A stretch of DNA of 10,086 nucleotides, taken from contig JALOOS010000033.1 of NCBI GenBank assembly GCA_025454275.1, positions 1 to 10,086 of the forward strand. Direction: 5' to 3'. The notes under the pieces are model-generated. The model worked only from the letters and a program-made list of their open reading frames with translations, made no database searches and was not told where the DNA came from. The translations under genes were made by a program, and so were the position numbers. Below are positions 1 through 6,314 of this stretch, piece by piece (positions within the stretch are counted from its first letter, which is position 1; each line of letters begins with the position of its first letter). The DNA is from Desulfobacterales bacterium. Lineage in GTDB: Bacteria > Desulfobacterota > Desulfobacteria > Desulfobacterales > SpSt-501.

Positions 1-3
1 ATT

Positions 4-40
4 CACCAAACACCAGAAACAAAACACCAAACACGAAACT
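4..40. repeat. A/C-rich short direct repeat downstream of nadK
   Basis: The ten bases CACCAAACAC occur at 4-13 and again at 25-34, a 21-bp period, each followed by a GAAAC-containing stretch. The tract is far richer in A and low in G compared with the GC-rich coding DNA next to it. No ORF, terminator stem or RNA gene is visible in bases 1-47. Read from the minus strand this is the sequence just after the nadK stop codon (GTGTTTGGTG-type repeats). Since the window ends here, it may be the edge of a longer tandem array. Its function is unknown. Confidence 0.4.
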
Positions 41-47
41 CTCTTTC

Positions 48-938
48 TTAAACCCTTCCGCCGCTCCAGCGCAGTTTGGATTTGAGGACGTCGAAGTAGG
101 GGCGGCCGGGGACATTGATCAGGTTCACCGGGTGGGCGCTCTGGCGTACCGTGATCACATCGCGGTCGGTCAGGTCTAGCCCCTTCTGGCCGTCGAAGGT
201 GAGCAGGATGTCGGAGGAGCCCTTCTGGAGGCGGATGGCGATCTCCACCCCGTCGGGGACGACGAGGGGGCGTATCGTCAGGGTGAAGGGGCAGATGGGG
301 GTGATGATGATCCCCGGGACGTGGGGATGGACCACCGGGCCTCCGGCGGCGAGCGAATAGGCGGTGGAACCGGTGGGGGTCGAGACGATCAGCCCGTCCG
401 CCCGGAACGTGGTCAGGAAGTGACCGTCGATCAGGGTGTCGATGTTCGCCAGGCGGGCCAGGGCGCCCTTGTTGATGACGATGTCGTTCAGCACCGTCTC
501 GCGAGCCAGCAGTTTCCGGCCCCGGTTCACGCGGACGTCAAGGCGCATGCGCTGGGTCAGGGTGAACTCCCCGGCCAGTACCTTGTCCGCAGCCTGAAAG
601 AGCTCCTCGGCCGCGATCTCCGCCAGGAACCCCACTTCGCCGAGCTTGACCCCCAGGACCGGGACGTCGCGGTCCCCGATCCAGCGCACGGCGCTCAGGA
701 AAGTGCCGTCGCCCCCCAGCACAAAGACGCAGAAGAGGCCGCGGGGCGGGGCGCCCTGGCGGCGCTCGAAGCCCCGCGGGGAGGGGGAGGGGCTCTGACG
801 GCGGAGAACTTCGACCCCGCGGGCGTGCAGCCAGGCTTCGAACTCGTCGGCCGTGGCTGCTGCGCGCGGGTCTTTCTTCACATAGACCCCGACCCGGCGC
901 GGCCTTTCATCGGAACTGCCTCTGCGTGCAGCGCTCAC
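48..938 (-). CDS. nadK: NAD kinase (ATP-NAD kinase, PpnK/NadK family)
   Basis: Phosphorylates NAD to NADP in the cytoplasm, the source of the cell's NADP(H) pool. With the GTG start at 938 the protein is 296 residues, close to the usual family length of about 290. Visible motifs are the GGDGT nucleotide-binding signature at about residues 75-79, the LNDIVIN segment (usual LNE/D) at about 150-156, the long family block from DGLIVSTPTGSTAY to the glycine-rich AAGGP at about 181-201, and FDGQ at about 248-251. The start was chosen because GAGGAG (948-953) lies 9 nt upstream and a promoter at 975-1003 would start the RNA near 968. The frame stays open upstream to a TTG at 1130, but that part reads through repeat copy A and shows no NAD-kinase similarity. 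A low-complexity SPSPSP loop at about 49-53 precedes the GGDGT motif. The gene stands alone after putA. Family assignment is very secure and the start fairly so. Confidence 0.9.
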   Translation of the reverse strand: MSAARRGSSDERPRRVGVYVKKDPRAAATADEFEAWLHARGVEVLRRQSPSPSPRGFERRQGAPPRGLFCVFVLGGDGTFLSAVRWIGDRDVPVLGVKLGEVGFLAEIAAEELFQAADKVLAGEFTLTQRMRLDVRVNRGRKLLARETVLNDIVINKGALARLANIDTLIDGHFLTTFRADGLIVSTPTGSTAYSLAAGGPVVHPHVPGIIITPICPFTLTIRPLVVPDGVEIAIRLQKGSSDILLTFDGQKGLDLTDRDVITVRQSAHPVNLINVPGRPYFDVLKSKLRWSGGRV

Positions 939-947
939 AGCCTTCTT

Positions 948-953
948 CTCCTC
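948..953 (-). promoter_or_regulatory. Ribosome binding site of nadK (decides the GTG start)
   Basis: The minus strand reads GAGGAG, then 9 nt, then GTG at 938. It is the only strong Shine-Dalgarno match ahead of a start codon in this frame upstream of the conserved kinase domain, so it argues against the longer TTG start within the repeat. Confidence 0.6.
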
Positions 954-974
954 ATCCACTACGTGATGTTGCGT

Positions 975-1003
975 TTCATACAAGCTTGACCCGCTGCGGT
1001 CAA
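975..1003 (-). promoter_or_regulatory. Sigma70-like promoter of nadK with overlapping dyad
   Basis: On the minus strand TTGACC (1003-998, five of six matches to the -35 consensus) is separated by exactly 17 nt from TATGAA (980-975, four of six matches to the -10). Transcription would begin near 968, giving a leader of about 30 nt before the GTG at 938. A perfect inverted repeat TTGACC-N6-GGTCAA occupies 986-1003, covering the -35 and most of the spacer, so a dimeric regulator bound there could block RNA polymerase. The promoter lies downstream of repeat copy A, which separates it from putA. Prediction from sequence only. Confidence 0.5.
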
Positions 1004-1032
1004 CCTCGACGGATGCACCCACTATAACGTGT

Positions 1033-1160
1033 AACGATGGCTTCGTATAAGGTCCAAGTTCAAGGCGCGCGAATCGCGCGGCGCGAGGCGTACTGTTTGT
1101 ACGCCGCAGCGACCGCGGGATGACGCGCAACGCAGAAATTGGGCCTTATACGAAGTCATC
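1033..1160. repeat. Long imperfect-palindrome element, copy A
   Basis: A 128-bp near-palindrome that can fold into one long hairpin. The outer arms 1036-1057 and 1139-1160 pair over 22 positions, with G-T at 1040/1156 and T-G at 1053/1143 as the only non-Watson-Crick pairs on the plus strand. A middle stem joins 1073-1081 to 1113-1121 with one mismatch. The apex is GGCGTAC (1087-1093), a 5-base loop TGTTT, and GTACGCC (1099-1105). The element starts inside the putA stop codon (1161-1159) and fills the space before the nadK promoter. Its left half aligns without gaps to copy B (5444-5504) over 61 bases with 47 identities. It has no T-tract, so it is not a standard intrinsic terminator. It could be a REP/MITE-like dispersed element, an mRNA 3'-end stabiliser, or a structured RNA. 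No transposase is present in the window. Confidence 0.85.
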
Positions 1161-4100
1161 ACGCGTCGGCGAAGTCGGCGGCCCTGAACCCGAGATTGCC
1201 GTAGCGGTGATAATTGATGCTGACACATTGCTGGCGGTAGTAATGGAGGAGTTCCAGGCGCCCCTCCATCAGGACCGGGCTGCGGGCGATGTGGAAGCCG
1301 GACGCGGCGGCGGCGGCCAGCACCTCCGCAGGGACTCGGTCCGGCCCCGCATAGCGGATCCGATCCACCTTCGATATCAGGGCCGTCACCTCGGCGTCCG
1401 TCTCCTGGAACACCGGGGCGCTGCCGGCAAGCCGGCCCCCCTCGGGTCCGTAGAGAAAACGGACGGCCGGGCTCTCCAGGCCCGGCGGGAGGCTGACCCG
1501 CAGGCGGTTGCCCGTGGCCCGCACGGCCGCGAGGCGCGCCAGGGTCTCGAAGAGGGTGTCCGCGGGATGCAGACGGACCAGGATGGTGCCGAGCGGGAGA
1601 TGGCGGAGCAGGTTGTCCTGGCCGCGCAGATTGACCGGGTCGAGTGCGCGTCCGAACTCGCGCTCGACCTGATAGAGGTAGCTGCGGATGGCGAAGATGG
1701 TCCGCCGCAGGTCGTCCGCCTCCTCGCCGAACCCGCCCCAGGTGAGTTTCGACTCCCAGCGCTGGGCGAGGCGCAGGAGCGGGTGAGGGGCCTCGATCGG
1801 GCCCACCGGGGGCGGTCCGGTCTCCGCGACGGCGAGGAGCTGCGCCACGTAGTGCGGGCCGCCCGCCTTGAGTCCCGCCCCGACCGCCGATTTCCCCATC
1901 CCCCCGAAGGGCTGGCGCCGGACGACGGCGCCGGTGATGCCCCGGTTGATATAGAGGTTCCCGGCCCGGGTGCGATCCACCCAGCGTTGTTGTTCCCTTG
2001 GGTCGAGGCTTGCGATCCCGGCGGTGAGGCCGTAGCCGGTGCCGTTGGCGATCTCGGCCGCTTGATCCACGTCCTCCGCGCACATCACCCCCAGGAGCGG
2101 GCCGAAGAATTCGGTCAGGTGGGTCAGGCTGCCGGGCCGCACCCCGTATTTGATGCCCGGGGACCAGAGCTGCGGGTTGTCGGCATCCGGGCGCGGTGCG
2201 AGGGCCCAGGATTCACCGGGATCGAGCCGGGTCAGCGCTTCGGAGAGCGGCCGGCGCGGGGACCGGATGAGGGGGCCGGTCTTGGCGGTGAAGTCCCAGG
2301 CCGAGCCGGCCTTGAAGGCGGCGGCGGCGTCCGTGAGCTGGCGCCTGAACTTTTCATCGGCGTACACCTCGCGCTCGAGGATCAGCAGCGAGGCGGCCGA
2401 GCACTTCTGCCCCGAATGGCCGAAGGCCGAATAGACGACGTCGGCGACCGCCTGCTCGCGGTCGGACAAGGCGGAGACGAAAAAAGTGTTCTTGCCGCCG
2501 GTCTCGGCTGCGAGCTGCAGACCGGGCCGGGCCTTCAAGATCCGCAGGGCGGTCTCCGTGCCGCCGGTCAGGATGACGAAATCGACCTCCGGGTGGGCGG
2601 TGAGCCTGGCCCCGGCCCCCTCGCCCTCGCAGGGGAGAAACTGCAGGGTGTTCATCGAAACCCCGGCCCGCCAGAAGCAGCGGCAGAGCAGCCAGCCGAC
2701 CAGGATCGCATCGGATGAGGGTTTGAAGAGGACCGTGTTGCCGGCGGCGAGCGCCGCGGCGATCCCCCCGCAGGGGATGGCGATCGGGAAGTTCCAGGGG
2801 GAGATCACCACCCCGACGCCGCGCCCCCTCACGCGCAGGTTCTCCATCCGCTGATAGGCGCGGGCGGCAAGCGGGTAGAACTCGGCGAAGTCCACGGCCT
2901 CGGAGACCTCCGGATCGGCCTCGGTGAAGACCTTGCCCGTCGTGGCCGCGGCCGCGCCGATCAGCTCCCCGCGGGCCTTGCGGATCTCGTTGGCCGCGGC
3001 CGAGAGGATCCGGTGCCGGCGTTCGGCACTCATGCCGCGCCACCCCTCCGGGTCCTTGCGGGCGGCGGCGACGGCCTGGCCCACGTCCTTGGCGTTGGCC
3101 AAAGCGCAGCGCGCCACCGCCACCTTGAGCGGCAGCTGGTTGGGGTCCATGGAGGCGAGCGCCTTGCGGCCGCTGAAGATCTCCTCCCCGGCGACGACCA
3201 GAGGGACTTCGACCGGGGCATCGCCCGGGCCTTTCATCCAACGACGGCGGATCGATTCGGCCCAGGTGCGGTTGGCGGCGAGGGCCCAGTCCGTGTTCGG
3301 CTCGTTGCGGAAGGCTCCTTCGTGGAAGCACCCGTGGCGCCGGGGGATCACCTCCCGGCCGCGGTCCTGGTGGCGGTGCGGGCCGGTTGGAAGGCCGGGG
3401 ATCCGCCGCACCGAGGCCCGGAAGTTCTCGGCCAGCAGGCGCCAGGCCGGGGTGCCGGTCTTCAGCCCGTTCAGATGACGCAGGAAGTTGCGGGGGCCGG
3501 TGTTCTCGTCCAGGCGGCGGATGAGGTAGGCGACGGCGGTCAGAAAATGGCGCTCCTCCGCCACCGGCGCGTAAGTGAGAAAATCGCGGCCGCTCTCGTG
3601 GACCGCTCGGCGGACCTGGTTGGCCATCCCCTCGATCATCTCGAAGGTCAGGTGCTCCTCCACCCGGTTGCGCCGGGCGAGGAGCAGCGCATAGGCCAGG
3701 TCGAAGAGGTTGTGGGAGGCCGCCCCCAACCGCACCGCGGCCGCGTTTTCGGGTGCGAGCACGAAGGCCGCCATGCGCTTCCAGTTGGCGTCGACGTCGC
3801 GCTTGGTGTCGAAGGGCGCCTGGGGCCAGCCCTGGAGGGCCGCCTCGAGCTGCTCCATCTCCAAGTTGGCGCCCTTGACGATGCGGATCTTGATGGGGCT
3901 CCCCCCGGCCGCGACCCGCCGCCGCGCCCAGGCCGTGATCTCCTGGAGCATGCCGAAGGAGTCGGGCAGGTAGGCCTGAAGCGCCATGCCGGCGAAGAGG
4001 GAGTGGAACTCCGGCCGGTCGAGGGTGCGCATGAAGGCCTGGGCCGTCAGGCCGAGGTCGCGGTAGGCCTCCATGTCGAGGGTGACGGACTTCGCCGTCC

Positions 4101-4773
4101 GGGTTCCATCCGGCCGGGTGAAGCTCTGGGCGGCGGCTTCGCGGTAGAGCCGGGCGAGCCGCTCGCCGATCGCCGCGACGGTCTCCTCGAACGGCAGGGG
4201 GTGGATCTGGGGCGAGAGGGTCGAGATCTTGACCGCGATCCCCTCGATCCGCGGGTCCCGCAGGTCGGCCAGGTAGGTCGCCATGTGGGCGGCGGCCTCC
4301 TCTTCGCCGAGCACCTCCTCCCCCAGGTGGTTGACGTTGACCCGGAACCCCTCCTGCGCCCGGGCGGCCAGGTAGGCGCCGAGGGCCTCGCGTTCGCCGG
4401 AGATGATCACATGGCGGCTGTCGGCCCGCATCCGGGCGGTGATCCGCGGCACGGTGAGGCTCGGGACGAAACGCCCGACCCGCAGAAAGAGCTGCACAAG
4501 GAGCTTCTCGGAGAGCGAAAAAAACCGGGGCACCCCGTGGGCCAGGAGTAGGTGGCGGATCTGGTCGGCCGTGCGGCCGGGATCGGCGCTGCGAAAGCCC
4601 TGGTCGATCAGGGCGGTCAGGACCGCCTTGTCCCCCCCGCCTGAGACCAGCCGGGCGAGCTTCCGCCCGCGGCGCGCCTCCTCCCGGGTCGTGAGGGCGT
4701 TGGCTCGATCCTGCCAGCGCGCTGCGAGCGCGACGGCCTCCTCGACGATAGTGCCATCCGCTGAAGGATCCAT
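1159..4773 (-). CDS. putA: Bifunctional proline dehydrogenase / P5C dehydrogenase (PutA)
   Basis: Oxidises proline to delta-1-pyrroline-5-carboxylate with FAD, passing electrons to the quinone pool, then oxidises the hydrolysed semialdehyde to glutamate with NAD. Of 1204 residues, about 100-440 form the proline dehydrogenase barrel: VKIS with Lys182, RIVKGA at 297-302, YAPV at 401-404, and RRLDEN with Arg419, Arg420 and Glu423, matching the proline-carboxylate-binding RR..E pattern of E. coli PutA. A linker at about 450-490 is rich in Arg, His and Pro. The aldehyde dehydrogenase domain spans about 525-985, with SPWNFP at 658-663, GNTVLFKPS at 678-686, catalytic Glu757 in AETGG and catalytic Cys791 in GQKCS. 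A further C-terminal region ends in RQQCVSINYHRYGNLG (1180-1195), typical of longer PutA proteins. There is no N-terminal ribbon-helix-helix domain, so it is probably not a self-repressor. GAGG, overlapping the lysE-family stop codon, lies 5 nt before the ATG, suggesting translational coupling. Confidence 0.95.
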   Translation of the reverse strand: MDPSADGTIVEEAVALAARWQDRANALTTREEARRGRKLARLVSGGGDKAVLTALIDQGFRSADPGRTADQIRHLLLAHGVPRFFSLSEKLLVQLFLRVGRFVPSLTVPRITARMRADSRHVIISGEREALGAYLAARAQEGFRVNVNHLGEEVLGEEEAAAHMATYLADLRDPRIEGIAVKISTLSPQIHPLPFEETVAAIGERLARLYREAAAQSFTRPDGTRTAKSVTLDMEAYRDLGLTAQAFMRTLDRPEFHSLFAGMALQAYLPDSFGMLQEITAWARRRVAAGGSPIKIRIVKGANLEMEQLEAALQGWPQAPFDTKRDVDANWKRMAAFVLAPENAAAVRLGAASHNLFDLAYALLLARRNRVEEHLTFEMIEGMANQVRRAVHESGRDFLTYAPVAEERHFLTAVAYLIRRLDENTGPRNFLRHLNGLKTGTPAWRLLAENFRASVRRIPGLPTGPHRHQDRGREVIPRRHGCFHEGAFRNEPNTDWALAANRTWAESIRRRWMKGPGDAPVEVPLVVAGEEIFSGRKALASMDPNQLPLKVAVARCALANAKDVGQAVAAARKDPEGWRGMSAERRHRILSAAANEIRKARGELIGAAAATTGKVFTEADPEVSEAVDFAEFYPLAARAYQRMENLRVRGRGVGVVISPWNFPIAIPCGGIAAALAAGNTVLFKPSSDAILVGWLLCRCFWRAGVSMNTLQFLPCEGEGAGARLTAHPEVDFVILTGGTETALRILKARPGLQLAAETGGKNTFFVSALSDREQAVADVVYSAFGHSGQKCSAASLLILEREVYADEKFRRQLTDAAAAFKAGSAWDFTAKTGPLIRSPRRPLSEALTRLDPGESWALAPRPDADNPQLWSPGIKYGVRPGSLTHLTEFFGPLLGVMCAEDVDQAAEIANGTGYGLTAGIASLDPREQQRWVDRTRAGNLYINRGITGAVVRRQPFGGMGKSAVGAGLKAGGPHYVAQLLAVAETGPPPVGPIEAPHPLLRLAQRWESKLTWGGFGEEADDLRRTIFAIRSYLYQVEREFGRALDPVNLRGQDNLLRHLPLGTILVRLHPADTLFETLARLAAVRATGNRLRVSLPPGLESPAVRFLYGPEGGRLAGSAPVFQETDAEVTALISKVDRIRYAGPDRVPAEVLAAAAASGFHIARSPVLMEGRLELLHYYRQQCVSINYHRYGNLGFRAADFADA

Positions 4774-4780
4774 GGAGTCC

Positions 4781-5398
4781 TCACCCCGCCGCCGCCCATA
4801 GGGCCGCGGCGCCGAAGATCACGAGGATGAGGCCCGAGAGGCGGTTGACCCAGCGCAGGATCGCCGGGTTGAGCCTCTCCCGCACGAGGCCCACCCCGCC
4901 GCTCAGAAGCAGCCACCAGGCGGCGGATCCGAGGAACACCCCCAGGACCAGGAGGGCGGCGGCGGCGAAGTCGCCCCCGGTGCGGGCCACCCCCAGGGCG
5001 GCGAAGATGGCCGCAAACGAGAGGATCGTCATGGGGTTGGTCAGGGTCAGGAGGAAGGTGGAGAGGTAGCCGGCCGCCAGGCCGGTTCCGGATGCGGCCG
5101 CAGGGTTCCGGGCGGGAGGTGCGGCCAGGGTCCGTATCCCGAGCATGAGCAGAAAAAGGCCGCCGGCGAGCTGGATCCAGACCCGTTGGTCGACCAGGAA
5201 GCTCGAAATCACCGTCAAGCCGAAGCCGGCGACACACCCGTAGATGGCGTCGGCCGTCGCGGCCCCCAGCCCCGCGAGCAGCCCCGCGAGCCGCCCGTCG
5301 GCCAGCGTGCGCCGGATGCAGAGGATCCCGATCGGCCCGACCGGTGCGGCGATCGAAAACCCGATCACCAGTCCGCGTAAGAAGAGACCGATGTCCAT
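4781..5398 (-). CDS. LysE/RhtB-family amino-acid exporter
   Basis: An inner-membrane protein of 205 residues, the usual length for LysE/RhtB exporters, which expel amino acids by secondary transport. About six hydrophobic segments are visible, near residues 5-25, 38-62, 70-90, 110-137, 145-168 and 184-203. Family features include the early APVGPIG motif at 18-24 and LTNP at 119-122 opening the fourth helix region. The ATG at 5398 gives the normal LysE-type beginning, although no good Shine-Dalgarno sequence precedes it. Its stop codon is 7 nt from the putA start, so the two form an operon. The substrate cannot be read from the sequence; a role in exporting excess proline or glutamate made or used by PutA is inference. 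No convincing promoter was found in the 45 bases between this gene and repeat copy B. Confidence 0.85.
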   Translation of the reverse strand: MDIGLFLRGLVIGFSIAAPVGPIGILCIRRTLADGRLAGLLAGLGAATADAIYGCVAGFGLTVISSFLVDQRVWIQLAGGLFLLMLGIRTLAAPPARNPAAASGTGLAAGYLSTFLLTLTNPMTILSFAAIFAALGVARTGGDFAAAALLVLGVFLGSAAWWLLLSGGVGLVRERLNPAILRWVNRLSGLILVIFGAAALWAAAG

Positions 5399-5443
5399 GT
5401 GACGGTGTGCCGTGTCCGAAGTTTGGGTTGACAGCTGTGTGCA

Positions 5444-5571
5444 AACGATGACGTCATAGGATAGCCAAGATCAAGCCGCGCGAGCCTTGCGGCGCGAGGC
5501 GTACGAAAGTACGCCGCAGTGCCCGCAAGGCGAAGCGCAACGCCGATATGGGCTATCTTATGACGTTATTA
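5444..5571. repeat. Long imperfect-palindrome element, copy B
   Basis: A second 128-bp hairpin-forming element. The outer arms 5448-5466 and 5551-5569 pair over 19 positions with two G-T pairs (5450/5567, 5459/5558), and 5447/5570 adds another G-T. The middle stem joins 5484-5492 to 5523-5531 over nine perfect pairs. The apex GGCGTAC (5498-5504) and GTACGCC (5509-5515) closes on a GAAA loop, which in RNA would be a C(GAAA)G tetraloop of the GNRA class. The right end runs into the livF stop codon (5571-5569). The outer arm contains the 10-bp perfect palindrome ATGACGTCAT (5448-5457). Both copies start with AACGATG on the left. There is no T-tract, so a standard intrinsic terminator is unlikely, but the element lies exactly at the 3' end of the liv operon. 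Confidence 0.85.
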
Positions 5572-6282
5572 ATGTTCGCCGAGATAGGCCTTGCGCACCA
5601 TCTCATTGTCGGCCAGGCTGGCGGCCGAATCGCTGAAAATGATGGCGCCCGACTGCAGGACATAGCCCCGGCTCGCCACCTGAAGGGCCATGCGGGCGTT
5701 CTGCTCGACCAGGAGGATGGTCGTGCCGGCGGCGTGGAGCCGGCGGATGGTGTCGAAGATCCCGTCGACCAGCACCGGCGCAAGCCCCATGGAGGGCTCG
5801 TCGAGGAGCAGCACTTTGGGGGTGGCCATCAGGGCCCGGCCCATGGCGAGCATCTGCTGCTCGCCGCCCGAGAGGGTCCCCGAGACCTGCCGGCTGCGCT
5901 CCTTGAGGCGCGGAAAGAGGGTGAAGACCCGCTCCAGGTTCTCGGCGTTCTTTTTCCGGTCGGTGCTGGTGAAAGCCCCCATCTCGAGGTTCTCGCGCAC
6001 CGTGAGCCGGCCGAACACCCGCCGGCCCTCGGGGACCTGGACCACCCCTTTCATCACGATTTCATGGGCTTTGAACCGGGTCAGCTCCTCGCCCGCGAGG
6101 CGGATCGAGCCGGTGCGCGGCTTGAGCAGGCCGCTGGTGGTCTTGAGCATAGTGCTCTTGCCGGCGCCGTTGGCCCCGATGATGGTGACGACCTCGCCCT
6201 GCTCGACGTGGAGGGAGATATCCTTCAGCGCGTGAATGTTGCCGTAGTAGGTGTTGATGCCCTCGATTTCCAGCATGGGCAT
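5569..6282 (-). CDS. livF: Branched-chain amino-acid ABC transporter ATPase LivF
   Basis: One of the two ATP-hydrolysing subunits of a LIV/HAAT-type amino-acid importer, acting on the cytoplasmic face with LivG. The 237 residues match the family length. Walker A is GANGAGKS at 36-43, the Q-loop region VPEGR follows at about 83-87, the ABC signature LSGGEQQML is at 137-145 and Walker B KVLLLDE at 156-162. The switch position reads LVEQN at 191-195, with Gln instead of the common His, which is normal for LivF. The ATG at 6282 is followed by a second ATG two codons later; AAGGAA lies about 9 nt upstream of the first. It is last in livHMGF, 32 nt after livG. Its TAA stop is immediately followed by a second TAA at the start of repeat copy B. 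Confidence 0.95.
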   Translation of the reverse strand: MPMLEIEGINTYYGNIHALKDISLHVEQGEVVTIIGANGAGKSTMLKTTSGLLKPRTGSIRLAGEELTRFKAHEIVMKGVVQVPEGRRVFGRLTVRENLEMGAFTSTDRKKNAENLERVFTLFPRLKERSRQVSGTLSGGEQQMLAMGRALMATPKVLLLDEPSMGLAPVLVDGIFDTIRRLHAAGTTILLVEQNARMALQVASRGYVLQSGAIIFSDSAASLADNEMVRKAYLGEH

Positions 6283-6314
6283 GGCGTGGTTCCTTTCTGC
6301 GACCGGGGTGCGCT

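Noticed and set aside
1037..1159. Arms of repeat copy A resemble loxP half-sites: ATGGCTTCGTATA and, on the other strand, ATGACTTCGTATA, versus ATAACTTCGTATA.
   Set aside because: The half-sites are about 97 bp apart instead of 8, copy B has quite different arms, and no recombinase is nearby. Probably coincidence.
1033..1160. Repeat copy A as an ordinary intrinsic terminator of putA.
   Set aside because: It is far longer than such terminators and has no T-tract on either strand, although a role at the mRNA 3' end remains possible.
1120..2718. Long plus-strand open frames opposite putA (also 3013-4551, 7175-8491, 9085-9957).
   Set aside because: They are antisense shadows of confidently identified minus-strand genes in GC-rich DNA, with biased, repetitive composition and no recognisable domain.
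3300..3430. Arg/His/Pro-rich stretch in PutA (about residues 450-490) as a possible frameshift.
   Set aside because: The frame is continuous and family-like sequence (FRNEPNTDWALAANRTWAE) resumes directly, so it is more likely a variable interdomain linker.
4617..5444. Minus-strand 275-residue frame overlapping the LysE-family gene.
   Set aside because: It is Arg/Gly/Pro-rich out-of-frame translation, while the competing frame encodes a well-formed LysE-family membrane protein.
5428..5460. TTGACA on the plus strand as a -35 box for transcription towards livF.
   Set aside because: No acceptable -10 hexamer occurs at 16-18 nt spacing, and no plus-strand gene follows.
5695..5712. LivF has Gln rather than His at the switch position (LVEQN).
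   Set aside because: This is the standard LivF sequence in this family.
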